Below, piece after piece: positions 32,344-45,177 of a stretch of DNA of 64,000 bases. Position numbers and translations under genes: made by a program. Each line of letters begins with the position of its first letter. Positions within the stretch are counted from its first letter, which is position 1. The notes below the pieces were generated by a model that was not told the origin of the DNA, made no database searches, and was given only the letters and a program-made list of their open reading frames with translations. Source of the stretch: Diphasiastrum complanatum (Eukaryota; Streptophyta; Lycopodiopsida; Lycopodiales; Lycopodiaceae); assembly GCA_029204225.1 (NCBI GenBank), contig CM055098.1, forward strand, positions 24,369,367-24,433,366, written 5' to 3'.

Positions 32344-32754
32344 CCAGTTGCAGTTATTTGCTCCATAAGATTTTTGAACGTGTTGAGATGACTCGAAACA
32401 CTTTCTGCATCAGACATCCTTAGGGTGAAGAATTTTTTCCTCAAGTGTTACTTAGAAGTAACATCCCTGATATCATAGAGAGTTGCTAGGATGTCCCATG
32501 CATCTTTAGCAGTCTAAGCAACACGTATGTGGCTGATCTGAGTATCCTTGATGTTGAGGGTGATCATGGGTAGTTATCTCCATCGAGTTTGTCAATGAGA
32601 GATGAACTAGATGATAGATCCATTCTGGTTGAACGAGATAGTTGGTAGAAACAACGATTGTCGCAATATTGTTGGCTGCGCGTTTGCTAGAGAGACATCT
32701 TGGTAGAAACAAGACTGATAATCCGCAGTAGAAATGCAGATTACTGAAGTGCCT
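32344..32754 (-). pseudogene. Copia C gag, proximal part
   Basis: The minus strand encodes the N-terminal and middle Gag sequence, including RKKFFTLRMSDAESVSSHL and FKNLMEQITATG, just before the copia D insertion. Frames change several times. It continues after D at 27974. Confidence 0.75.
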
Positions 32755-32766
32755 GCTCTGATACCA
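32755..32766 (-). promoter_or_regulatory. Primer-binding site of copia C
   Basis: The minus strand reads TGGTATCAGAGC directly after the LTR end ...CCGACA. Confidence 0.9.
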
Positions 32767-33240
32767 TGTCGGAAAACGTGGGGATGACCAGCAGCAGAAG
32801 CTTGAAGCTTTGAGCGTAGGCGTGTAGGAACGGAAAATGCAACAGTTAGCAGCAAAAATATTCAAGAAGAATGATTCATACATAATTACGCAAATGAACA
32901 ATACAGTAGTGAGACAAAAATTGCACTTTGATTAATATCAACCATGAGCACAATGGCTTGAAGTAATAACTTCAGCTTGCTGAGCGTGATAATGTTGGCT
33001 ATAGATAACTCTGATAATGATAAAACTTAACACTTTGATTAACTCCTACATAGCTTGATTCAGCTAGTATATATTTACTAGTGTCTTCAAAAATATCTTA
33101 CGAGCATTGAATGCTATTTATGCTAGTTTTTGTGTATGTACAAAGTTGGTAACCGCCCTTGTTGGGATATTTGGCTGTCCAGCTGTTTTTAAGGTTCGTT
33201 GGCGATGTTGGTCTGCCACTATTGAAAAACCCGAAGGTGC
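32767..33240 (-). repeat. 5' LTR of copia C, truncated
   Basis: It matches 23761-24236. Homology ends at GAAGGTGC near 33240, beyond which lie unrelated sequence and a GA array. About 285 bp of the outer LTR, including the inverted repeats, are missing. Confidence 0.88.
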
Positions 33241-33266
33241 GGCAATACTATGTTTTGAGGTTGGTC

Positions 33267-34375
<1,109 letters not shown>

Positions 34376-34990
34376 AGTACTTAATTGATGGTTTGTGAGA
34401 TCTAGAATTGCGAATACTAAGAGGCGAATATTTTGAGATATTGATCATGAATATTGTGAAGAGTGATCGTGAATATTGTGAATGCTGGTCAAGAATATTG
34501 TTATGAGATTGTGAATACTAAGAAATGAATATATTAAGTTATTGATCGTGAATATTGTGAATACGGATTGTGAATGTTGATCGTCTTGAATACTGAAATA
34601 CTTTAGAAACTAATTGTGATTATTGTGGACACACTGGAATACAGATTATGAATGCTAATATGTGATTATTCAGAAATAAAGAGTGCAATTGTTAATTTTG
34701 ATTACAACTATGTTGAAGAAAAAATATACAACCATGTTGAAGAAAAAATATACAATTATATGTATAATCAATCATGGAGTATGTTGTCTATTACAACAAA
34801 ATTGTAGTCAAAAACAAATTTTATCAATTGTTGTAACTGCTAGATCTCTAGTCAAACTCTACAACAAACTGATATCAAAATTGCAGGATTGACATAGAGT
34901 AATTATGACAATATGACATGGCAAGGCCTTTGTGGTACAATACCATATCGTTCTTGTTTTTGAGCTTTTTCTGTGGCGGCTTTTTCATCC
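34376..34990. repeat. Degenerate short-period repeat block, related to 52860-53280
   Basis: Variants of GATCGTGAATATTGTGAATA recur at irregular spacing from 34380 to 34640, followed by a segment ending GGCAAGGCCTTTGTGGTACA. A similar arrangement (GATCATGAATACT, then GCCAAGACCTTTGTGGTATA) occurs at 52880-53250. It is probably a decayed dispersed repeat family of unknown type. Confidence 0.5.
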
Positions 34991-35177
34991 GAGTTTTTAG
35001 TTCTCGGTTATTTTTTCGAAAAAAAAAAATTTACGATTTTTTTTTTCCATAGTTATGTTCCACATTTTTTTTTTTGAATTTCTTTTAGTTTTCCCATTTT
35101 TTGTACAAAATGTATAAAAAACATTCAATTTTTTTATATCATGGAACATGCACATGGACAGATAGGGTGTCGCATAG

Positions 35178-35386
35178 CAAATGCACATTTCACGTGGAAT
35201 GTGTATGTTGTTATGTTAGCTCGTCATTGGCTATCCACATGCACATTTCATCATAACTCTATCCCCTTGAAAATTATGACAAATGCACATTTCACGCGGA
35301 ATGTGCATGCCGCTATGTGACAGCTCGTCATTGGGTGTCCACATGCACTTTTCAACATAAATCTATCCAGTTGAAAAAAATACAAA
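35178..35386. repeat. Tandem duplication, two units of about 104 bp
   Basis: Both units start AAATGCACATTTCACG and run through GCTCGTCATTGG, CCACATGCAC and TCTATCC to a similar end, with scattered differences. Confidence 0.88.
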
Positions 35387-35649
35387 AAACATCTAAGCAC
35401 TTGGCATTCTCAATGTTCATGGATGTATGAAGTCCTCACATGGAGCCTCCTCTCTATAGATTTGATCTCACAAAAGATGCAATTTTCCATTGTATATGTG
35501 TGCCCTATGGCTCAAGTGTTCGAAGTCTGTAATTGCAACTCCAATCCTGTAGCGGCTTAAGTTATCAATTTGCAAGCTGAATTTGAAATTTGTAATTGCA
35601 ACAGCTGACATTTGCAATATGCGAATCCATCTGTTTGAGAGGATGTCTT

Positions 35650-36640
35650 TCGGAATTTATGTTAAAAAGCAAAGTGATTCATTACTTTTGATACCTCGCT
35701 ATTACTACTAGTCGCAGTTTATGGCGCAATCACCCATTGCTATGGATTTCTTATTTTGAGGAAAGAAGCCTCTGCTCTCTGTTACACTTGTGAAACAAAT
35801 ATTCATTGCTTTTGACAAGCTCAAAGGCAAAAGGCCTTTGCTGCCAGTCGCACCATGTGGGCCAATCATCCATTGTTTTTCAGTACACTATTTGAGGGAA
35901 AAAGTCTCTGTTGCCAATCATGCATATGAAGCAATATATGTTGATATCACTCGCTCTTCCAAAATCAAAATCCACTGTTGTTAATGGCACATATGAGGCA
36001 ATATATGCTGGCTATCAAGTGATTTTCTGAAGTAATATATCATTGTTGCTAGTCGCATCTCTGATGGCAAGAGACCCTTGCTACTAGCGCACTTCTGAGA
36101 CATGAAAATACTGCCAATTGTTGTTATGAGGGCGAGGAACCACAACTAATTGTAGCAGTTGTCAGCTGAAATGGCCTTGTATCCAGTCGCTCCCCTGAGC
36201 CATATAATCTATGCTGCCAAACGACTATCTAAGGCTCATAATTGTTGAGGACCAGCTCATTCTCAACCTATATATGCCTATAATTCACTGTTTAGGGACT
36301 TTCTGCAATTAGGGAGACCAGAGCCACAGAACTATGAAAATTAATCACTCCTCTAAGCCATGGAGAATCACTCCTCTGATTCACCCATCTGTTGTTGATG
36401 AGCGCACTCTTGAGCCATATATCCTTTGCTGGGGAGCACACTTTTGATCACCATTTCTGATCTGATCTTTGAACTGACGGTTGAAGGTTGCTCATTGGTC
36501 CTGATCGCACCTCTGACCTATGCAATCTTTGATGAAGAGCCTATTTTCTGATGAAAGAAAATAGTTAAATTTTCTTTGCTATCGAGCGCACTATTGGCTA
36601 CTATTCTTAAATCAGGTCTCTGAGCCAAAGGTTGGATGTC
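35650..36640. repeat. Highly degenerate tandem-repeat region
   Basis: Variants of a phrase like GTCGCACCTCTGAGCCAT followed by ATCTTTGCTG recur about every 70-120 bp (for example near 35845, 36043, 36090, 36190, 36400 and 36510). No ORF spans it. It looks like an old satellite-like array. Confidence 0.45.
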
Positions 36641-36706
36641 CCAACTCTAAAGGGGAAGGTCCCTGTCCGAGGGCCTTCCCCAACGTAAAGCAATTTAAAA
36701 AAATTT

Positions 36707-37692
36707 CACCCTCTCTAAATTTACCGCGCCCTTCCCGTCCTTCGATGTTTCTACATGATGCTTTGAAGATTTTTACTGCTTGCTTGCTGTTAGCTATGGC
36801 GTGATCCCGCAATGGTGAATTCCTTGTGCGCTAATGGTGTGATGAACGGAGCTCGTTTTGTGCTTTGTGTAGGTCGTTCAAGGTGTCGTTTCTAATAGTT
36901 GTTACGGCAGCTTAAAATGAGTGCTTATTTTCTTGATGTACGAAGGCATTCACTTGTGATCGTCGCATGGTGCAATACATTAACTTGTGCTGGCTTCTTC
37001 TACGATTTTTCAGGCTGAAACTTCAACTTTTGCTAGTTAGATCTGCAGTTTCAGTTCTTCAGTCTGTTGAAGCTGAAAACTGTCATGTTTGCCATTACGG
37101 TCTCAAACTACGAAACTGTTTTCACAGTATCACTACGTTGTTACAATTGCATTGAAGTAAAGTATTGTTTCTTCCAAAAGAACGACCGAGCAACTGCTTT
37201 TCAAAAGCATGGAGGACACCCTTAGTTTTCTGAGATTGCCTCATGGCAGCGCTCATTACACTAGTTATGGTGTTGCCAAGCTGAGATTATGCAAAGTTGA
37301 TGAGCTAGACGCGGCTGTGGGTTTTGGACCCGATACATTTCAAGGTTGATGACTTGTAAGAGTTCTCTAACGAAGAAATCGGTGGGGCAATTGGATTCAC
37401 TTGTCTGATCATTCCACAGAATCATCAGTGTCAACGTAGCGGTTGCCAATAACTCGTCCCTGAAAGCCAGATTGCAATCTTCTTTTAAAGCTCCCGACGA
37501 AGAAGACAATCTTGGAATATCTTCACGATATCTTGGAATTTCCCTCTACAATATCTTCACAATGCACTCCAAACAACTAGAAGACCGTTTGTACATGTTT
37601 CAAAGTGATTATTTTGGGGCAATCAGAAAATTTAAGTTCATGTTATAAAAGCATAGTCAATCCGCGGTTGTTGTGGATGCTCAATTTGTATT
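36707..37692. other. Unassigned non-coding DNA between inverted repeats
   Basis: No coding or RNA feature that I can support. Confidence 0.55.
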
Positions 37693-37820
37693 ATGGAAGG
37701 AGCCGGGCACAGGCCATTTTGCCCGATAAGGATTTCCAAAAAAATTTGGGCTCCGGGCCTCGCCCAAATTTTTTTGGAAATCTTTACCGGGCAGAATGGG
37801 CTGTGCCCGGCTCCTTCCAT
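37693..37820. repeat. Near-perfect 59-bp hairpin (foldback element or small-RNA precursor)
   Basis: Left arm 37693-37751 and right arm 37762-37820 are complementary at 55 of 59 positions with a 10-base loop. The arms start ATGGAAGGAGCCGGGCAC and end near AATTTGGGC. RNA from either strand would fold into one long stem. Flanks show no clear target duplication. Confidence 0.85.
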
Positions 37821-38372
37821 TGCGTAATGGAGTCTTTGACTTTTCCACATGCCATTTACAAAACATAATCAGCAGTTTGGGATTTTTTGGACCAATGAGA
37901 AACTGCCACATGGCAGTTTGACGCGCACAGTCTGACATGGACTAACACGCAGTCTGACGCGGACTGGAATGGGCTTCAAAATTTTGAATTTTTTTTTTAG
38001 AAAATTCAGTGACATTTTATGCTTTCTAAAAAGCCCAAAAAGTGGCATAATCAGCACAAAGAATCCATTACGTAGAGAGAAGTCTTACTTCAAACATCCT
38101 TAGGAGTCGTACATTGTATGTTGTTGGTACTTTTTGCATAATGTACTCATTTTTTTTACTGTAAGTAAATTTTTTTTACATAAGGTAATTTTTTGCTTAC
38201 CATAAGTGAAATTTGTTTACATTAGGTCAAAACTTTTTATTGTTGCTAAAAACTTCAGTCATTTTTTACCTTTGGTAAATCAAAATATTAAGACTCTGTA
38301 AGGTTCCTCTGATGTGTGAAGTTGTTACAACTGTCATATTCTTCCAATTAAGGTTATCTCAAAATACAAAGC
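37821..38372. other. AT-rich non-coding DNA
   Basis: Homopolymer-rich. No coding feature seen. Confidence 0.55.
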
Positions 38373-38428
38373 AAATTTTTTAGAGTGCTTTACGTAAGGG
38401 GGAAGGCCCTAGGGCGGGGGGCTTCCCC

Positions 38429-39125
<697 letters not shown>

Positions 39126-39400
39126 ATCAGTACTATTTGGAATCCACACACATACGAAAATCTCCATCCTTCTTCGCTTTCAGAAGAATATGAGTGTCCC
39201 ATGGTGATTTGTTGGGTTGGATATGTCCCATCCTCAGATAGTTTTATATTTGATTTGTAATCTCTATCTCCTACTTTTGAGAAAACCTATAAGGTTGACT
39301 ACCTAGAATTAATTTTATTATGTACTCCACTGACCTAGATGGTGGTAAACCATGAGGTAATTCAGTTGGAAAAACATTTTGAAGTTTATTGATGATCTAA
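39126..39400 (-). pseudogene. Ty3-type reverse transcriptase fragment
   Basis: The minus strand reads ELPHGLPPSRSVEY, YRFSQK, then MGHIQPNKSPWDTHILL and KKDGDFRMCVDSK, the start of a Ty3 (Metaviridae-type) RT domain, with at least two internal stops. It is an isolated relic; neighbouring gag or integrase parts were not found. Confidence 0.75.
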
Positions 39401-39835
39401 TTTTTCGTTGTTTTTTCTCAATCTAAAGTTACCAACTTTAGAATTGTAGAGAATTTCCAATTGTTTAGATGCATTTCAGAAACATCCACAATAGGTATTA
39501 CAAACGCAGAAAAAACTACATACATGTGAATCATCAAATGCTTCCTTTATATTAACATAAAAATCAGAATTGATGGATAAACAAAATTATTTAAAAAAAA
39601 ATGTAACTACCTTATCACCCCCCTTGAAAGTGAGTATGCTTCTCAAATTTTATCCTTGATCCGAGATATAAACTTCTTATTTTTCTTCTTCGGTGGTTCC
39701 AATGCCAATTGTTCCAATTCATCAAAGTATTTTGGAGCTCAATCTGGACCTTGCTTCTTCCTCTTTTTGGTTTTAGAGGTAATTGTAATTTGATGAATTT
39801 GCCTCCTGAATGTGATAACTATTACGTCCAAAAGA
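39401..39835. other. Unassigned, possibly more Ty3 relic
   Basis: AT-rich. The minus strand has only scattered matches upstream of the RT fragment. No confident feature. Confidence 0.45.
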
Positions 39836-39893
39836 TTCTGTGTAGAACTAAGTTTGAAGGTCAAGGCATATAAGGATTCAGATTAAAGGGGAG
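39836..39893 (+). pseudogene. End of copia pol and polypurine tract of F (inverted portion)
   Basis: TGTAGAACTAAGTTTGAAGG and the following tract AAAGGGGAGT match the Pol-end/purine tract before the G LTR (45178-45240 on the minus strand). Confidence 0.75.
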
Positions 39894-40934
39894 TGTTGGA
39901 TTATTCTCCTTCTACCAATCAACTAATCAGTTTTAATCTTCACCCATTGTTTAATCTAGTTATGTGATTTTTTTAGTGTGTTTACATAGTCTGTAGAATT
40001 ACAAGTGTTTTTACACAATCTGCAGAATTACACGGAGCTTATGACAGGGTCATATTTTTTGCTTGACAGAAATCTCGTGTAAAAACACAGTGTTGCATTT
40101 TTCGCTTTTTCCAAAGAGGCCCAAATGTTAAGAAAATGACTCTGGCAAAGTGTGGGAGAACCCTAAACCAAGGTGCGAAATTAAAATGAACAAGAAGACT
40201 CAGACATACGAGTAACAGCAGACGCATTTGATCAGACACAACAAGAGAAATTATAAATATTGATCTTCCTCTGATTTCTTCAAGCACTGCATGCAAATCC
40301 ACGCAGTGCGTGGGCGTGGGAGAAAACACGGTTCTCTCATGAGTAATCGTCTCGCTTTACTAGCGGACAATGGATCTCTATGGATCCTGATCACAGAGCT
40401 CATCTCACACACAGGCGGACTTGTTGTCTGTATTAGACTACTACATTACACTGTATGTGTATTCTGTTGATCTATATGTCAAGTATCATCCCATAAGTAT
40501 AGTCGCTCTATGTAAATCTGAGATTAGAGTGATTAAGCATCTACAACTAATCAGGGAATTACAAGAGTGGCAGATTAGCCACGACCTAAAATGTATCTGC
40601 TGACGTCATGCCATCAGATCAGATATCTGTACTTCTGGGTACTTGCATGATCTCGCTGGTATTCTTTGGAGCGTAGAGGGCAGGAGAAGGTTTCGTTTCC
40701 GTCGTTGGTCTACGTAATCACTGTAGTACTGGCGATTTCAAAGTTAGTTACTAAACGTTCAAATGTGATTTCTATCACTATTGTCTTGTTTGAAATTGAT
40801 AGGCGTAGTCATGCATTGGAAAGATGAAGATAGTTTATTCCACCATGCACAAAAAGTTTCTTTCTAGACACACGAATTATTTTCATTCGTTCCTTTTCGA
40901 GCTAGACCTATCTTCTACACACCACTTTCCGACA
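39894..40934 (+). repeat. LTR a of copia F (inverted relative to the rest of F)
   Basis: It runs from TGTTGGATTATTCTCC to CTTTCCGACA, and matches 43311-44464 in inverse orientation, including the shared segment around ACACACCACTTTCCGACA. Confidence 0.88.
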
Positions 40935-41173
40935 TGTAGTACTAATGATTTCAAAGTTAGTTACTATAAGATCGAACGTGATTTCTATCACTATTGTTTA
41001 TTCGAAATTGATAGGCGTAGTTGTGCATAAAGAAAGAGGAAGATAGTTTATTCCGTTGTGCATGATAAGTTTTCTTTGTTGCCGTTCAAATTCTTTTTAT
41101 TTGAATTCTTTTCTTTTCAAGTTTTGACCTTAGTTTGACCTATCTTTCATACACCTTTTTCCTTTTTCCAACA
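40935..41173 (+). repeat. Detached 3' piece of the G LTR
   Basis: It starts TGTAGTACTAATGATTTC and ends TTTTTCCAACA. It is the missing part of the LTR at 44465-45177 but in the opposite orientation. The five bases TGTAG at its start are the complement of CTACA at 44465-44469, the target duplication of F. Confidence 0.8.
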
Positions 41174-43298
41174 TGGAGTACCATGTATCCAAGTATAAGA
41201 CTATACCGAATCCTATATATAGGACTCCAGAACATCTGTTCTGAATATAGGTTGCTATTGAAACAGCTTCAACCCAGAAGCACTTCGGAAGTATCGCATG
41301 TGATAACATGCACTTTGCCAATTCAACCAAGGTTCTGTTCTTTCTCTCAACAAGACCATTTGACTGAGGCGAATATGAGGTGATGTATTGTTGCTCAATG
41401 TCGTTATTAAGGCAATAGTCCTCGAATTCGTTGGAGATGTACTCTCCCCTGTTATCTAACCTCTTTGCCAGTTTGATTATCAGCACGCTCTTTGATTTGT
41501 TTGAGTTTGATGAAAGCCTCTGATTTCTGTTTAATGAAATAAACAAGTGTATTTCTAGAGAATTCGTCAATTAAGATAATGAAATACTTTGCATCTGGAA
41601 ATGAAGGAGTTTGCATAGGTCCACATATATCTGTATGAACAACATCTAACAGATCTTTTGCTGCATGCATATGGTCTGATCTAAAAGGAATCCTAGCCTG
41701 CTTTCCAAAGATGCAGCTATGACAGGCGGGGAGATCGACCTTACCAGAAGGATAGTCGAGATCAAGGACCATGGATTGTCTGGACATGTTCATAACAGAT
41801 GCATAATTCAAGTTCCTAAGCGGTGATGCAATAGTAATGCTTTATTGACTAGAACAGAGGTTTTCAAGGCTTGACTAGACTCAGAATAGTAGTGTGCCAA
41901 TCTATATAAGTAACCCTGCCTCTTGCCGAGTGCAAAGATCTTATCACTTCTATCAATAATTTTGCATTGATAAGATTCAAATTCTACCTTATGACCTAAA
42001 TCAGTAATTCTACTTACTGATAACAGATTTGTAGAGAGTTTAGGAACATATAAGACTTTTGATAGTAATTTGAATTGATCAAGCTGGAATCGCAGTCTTA
42101 TAGTAACTTCACCTTCAATAGTGTGAGTACTCTTGGCACCAAGATGAAAAAATTTCTTCGTGCTGTAAGGCGTGTAGGAGTTGAAGATCTCACATTGATT
42201 GGTCATATGTGAGTTGCTCCAGAATCCAGAAACCATGAATCATCCAAAAATGCACTTTGATCTTTGACCATGAATGTGCCTTCGTCCTCTTTGACCTAGG
42301 GAGATGATGAGGTTGTGTTTGCTTGTTGATCAGGTTTCTTGGCTATGTTCTTCGCTTGGAGAATTCGGCAATCCTTGATCTCATGGTTATTGCGCTTGCA
42401 ATACTTGCAAAACATCTTCTTCTTTGACTATGGATCTTATGATTGTGCTTGACTCTGAGTCTATTTTTGATTCGTTGCAGACTTCTTGGAGCTTTTTTGC
42501 TTCTGTCACTTCGAGCCTTTATTGACAAATAGAGGCTGAGAGGAGGAAGTAGATGAAGTGTCTTGACTTCTTCAATTATCTTCTTGCAACAACATAGTGA
42601 TAACTCTAGTAAGAGTTAAATCTGAGTCTGTCGATATGATCATCACCTAGTTCTCATATGTAGAGGGCAAGTTTGAAAGCAATGTCCTAACATCTTGATC
42701 GTCTATAACGGCTATCTGTTGCAAGAGATTCTTAAACTGGTTAATGTGACTTTGAATCACCAACACACATTTTGAATGTGAAGAATATTTTCGTAGATGT
42801 AACTTAGTAGTTACGTCCTTCACGTCATATAGTGAGTTCAAAAGGTCCCAAACGTCTCTTGACATTTTAGCTTCAACTATTGTCCAATTTGTGTATCTGA
42901 TATATTGAGGATAATAAGCGCGAAAGCTTTACCGTCCTTTGATTTCCACTGAGTCATTGTCTTCAAGTTTTACTTCTGTTCCTGTAACAACATCCCATAT
43001 AATTCGCTGGCAATTAACAAGGTGTTCATCCTAAATTTCTACAAATAATAATCGGATCCATTCAGCTTGTCTATGATAAGACCGACTTTACTTTGAGAAT
43101 CTATCTAGAACCTAGTCTGTTGATTGTATCGATGACGCTAAGATGTGGTAATGCCAACAATAAGAAATCAGTAATCTGATACTGAAAAGTTGAAAAGAAC
43201 TAAAGAGTCTGATATCAATTTGATATTACGAAAGATATCAAGTATTAGAGCTTTCGCTCTGATATCATGTTGGAATCAGATAAAGAAGTAGTGAAATA
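41174..43298 (-). pseudogene. Copia F gag, protease and integrase remnants
   Basis: The minus strand has Gag from about 43110 (with RDVWDLLNSLYD near 42850), a decayed knuckle region near 42400, protease with DSGAT near 42220, GAG-pre-integrase (41808-42236) and integrase (about 41250-41811) with TDICGPMQT, LIDEFSRN and SPQSNGLVERKNR. Homology ends at about 41232 after YIQNRC. 41174-41231 is unrelated, probably former flank of G. Frameshifts and stops throughout; the second half of pol is missing. Confidence 0.8.
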
Positions 43299-43310
43299 GC
43301 TCTGATACCA
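43299..43310 (-). promoter_or_regulatory. Primer-binding site of copia F
   Basis: The minus strand reads TGGTATCAGAGC next to the LTR end. Confidence 0.9.
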
Positions 43311-44464
43311 TGTCGGAAAGTGGTGTGTAGAAGATAGGTCTAGTTCGAAAAGAAATGAATGAAAATAATTCGTGTGTCTAGAAATTTTTTTTTTCGTGCA
43401 TGACGGAATAAATTATCTTCATCTTTCCAATGCATGACTACGCCTATCAATTTCAAACAAGAAAATAGTGATAGAAATCACGTTTGGACTTATAGTAACT
43501 AACTTTGAAATCACTAGTACTACAGTGATTACGTAGCCAAACAATTAAGCATAAAAAATTATCAGACAAAAATTTAGTCACGAATTAGTCACGAAGAAAT
43601 ATAGAAACGCATACATTCTGAGACGAAAGTTGAATGCAATGAAAGATAGTATTGATTCAGTATGAACAAGTAACAGAAGTAAATGAGTACAATAAGTTGC
43701 GAATCAAAGTCGCGTACTCTATGCTATCTTTGAGCAGCTAAAATGAAAGTCTGAATTAAGCACAATGCTGATAAGCAGTGGCGCAATAGCAATCTCTTAA
43801 AACAACTCTAAGAACTGAGCTAGAATGCTCAGGAGTGTTCAAGCTCGCAGGTTTGAGAGAGAGAGAGAGCTAACTATTCAAATGCTTCTAATAACTCTGA
43901 TTTCAATGAATTTTAGATGATTTCAGATTATTGAAACTTTATGAATATGAACAACGATTTATACTAAGAAATTAGGTCGTCAATTGCGATCGCCAGTTGG
44001 TTGGTGATCCGCTGGCATCCATCTAGTCCTTGTCATTGATTGTTGATAAGCGGTGAAATTGGTTGCAAACGTTCTGTCTACATAAATGAATCAAAATTGT
44101 AGCTCTGCAGAAATGAACTAAAACTGCCACGCGACACTGTCGGGTTTTTCACGAAAAAGGCGAAAAAGACAAAGGTGCCCTTAAATCTCATTTGGGGTTG
44201 TCCCACACTTTGCCAGAGTCATTTTCTTAACATTTGAGGCTCTTTGGAACAAGTGAAAAATGCGAGACTATGTTTCTACACGAGATTTCTATCAGGAAAA
44301 AAATGCGACACTGTCGTAAACTCCATGTAAATCTGCAGACTGTGTAAAAACACTTGTAATTCTGTAGACTGTGTAAACACACGAAAAAAACCGCAAAACT
44401 GGATTAAACAATGGACGAAGATTAAAACCGAATAGTCGATTGGTAGAAGGAGAATAATCCAACA
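43311..44464 (-). repeat. LTR c (5' LTR) of copia F
   Basis: 1154 bp with TG...CA ends (plus-strand view TGTCGGAAAG...AATAATCCAACA). A small GA tract lies at about 43855-43870, and the TATA region is near 43970 on the minus strand. Followed by CTACA at 44465. Confidence 0.9.
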
Positions 44465-45177
44465 CTACAGTGATTACGTAGCCAAACATTAAGCATCAAA
44501 ACATCAGACAAATAATTTGTCACGAAACATTAGACAAATAATTAGTCGCGAAGAACTACAGAAACGCATACATTCTGAGACGAACCTGAACGCAATAAGA
44601 AGATACTATTGATTAAGTATGGAAGTGAAATAGATGTAAATGAGTACAACAAGTTGCAGATCGAGGCCACGTACTCTAAGCTATCTCTGAGCGGCTAAAA
44701 TGTAAATATGAATTAAGCACTGTTACTGATAAGCATTAAGCGCAATAGCAATCTCTAATCAACTCTAATGAACTGAGCTAGAATGCTCAAGAGTGTACAA
44801 GCTCGCAGGCTTGAGAGAGCGAGAGCTAAGTATTCGATACTTGATCCTCTTCTTAATCATCTCCTTGATCGTAAGATTGATCATCAGATGTTGAAATATG
44901 AATAGCTATTTATACTAAGCAATTAGGTCATCGGCTATGATGTGCTGGCATCCATCCAGTTAGGACTTCTTAGAAACTACTTGCTGATGGATTAATACAA
45001 GTCGGTGGCTTTGGTCGTAAACAGTCTGCCTGTAGATATGAACGTAAACTGTCACTGTGAACCGTTTCGAGTAGTTATGCAGACTGTGTAAAAACATGAA
45101 AAAAATTGCAGGTCTGGATAAAAGTTGGACGAAGATTGAAATGTCGATTAGTCAATTAGTGAGAGAATATTCCAACA
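44465..45177 (-). repeat. 3' LTR of copia G, part left of which was separated
   Basis: It starts at the duplicated CTACA (44465-44469) inside the LTR and ends ...ATATTCCAACA before the purine tract. It matches 49580-50301. Confidence 0.88.

Larger units (their letters stand above)
23761..33240 (-). mobile_element. Ty1/copia retrotransposon C, split by copia D
   Basis: On the minus strand: 5' LTR 32767-33240 (its outer roughly 285 bp missing), primer-binding site 32755-32766, gag 32344-32754, then copia D, then gag, protease, integrase, reverse transcriptase and RNase H down to 24530, a purine tract, and the 3' LTR 23761-24522. All coding parts carry stops or frameshifts. The right end is truncated against unrelated DNA with a GA array, so a target duplication cannot be tested. 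The left end abuts the patatin pseudogene. Confidence 0.9.
36652..38428. mobile_element. Possible terminal-inverted-repeat element
   Basis: The 55-bp block at 36652-36706 is repeated in inverse orientation at 38373-38428 (about three quarters identical by eye; both begin/end GGGGAAG...CTTCCCC and contain AACGTAAAGCA). Each block is also internally palindromic. The pair could be the termini of a 1.8-kb non-autonomous DNA element, or two foldback elements in opposite orientation. No transposase ORF and no clear target duplication. Confidence 0.4.
39836..44464 (-). mobile_element. Copia F, rearranged by an inversion
   Basis: Pieces in present order: Pol tail plus purine tract (39836-39893, plus orientation), LTR a (39894-40934, plus), a piece of element G's LTR (40935-41173, plus), then F internal sequence (about 41232-43298, minus), primer-binding site (43299-43310, minus) and LTR c (43311-44464, minus). 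LTRs a and c are the pair of F. F had inserted in the LTR of G (duplication CTACA), and the left portion is now inverted. Reverse transcriptase and RNase H are absent. Confidence 0.78.
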
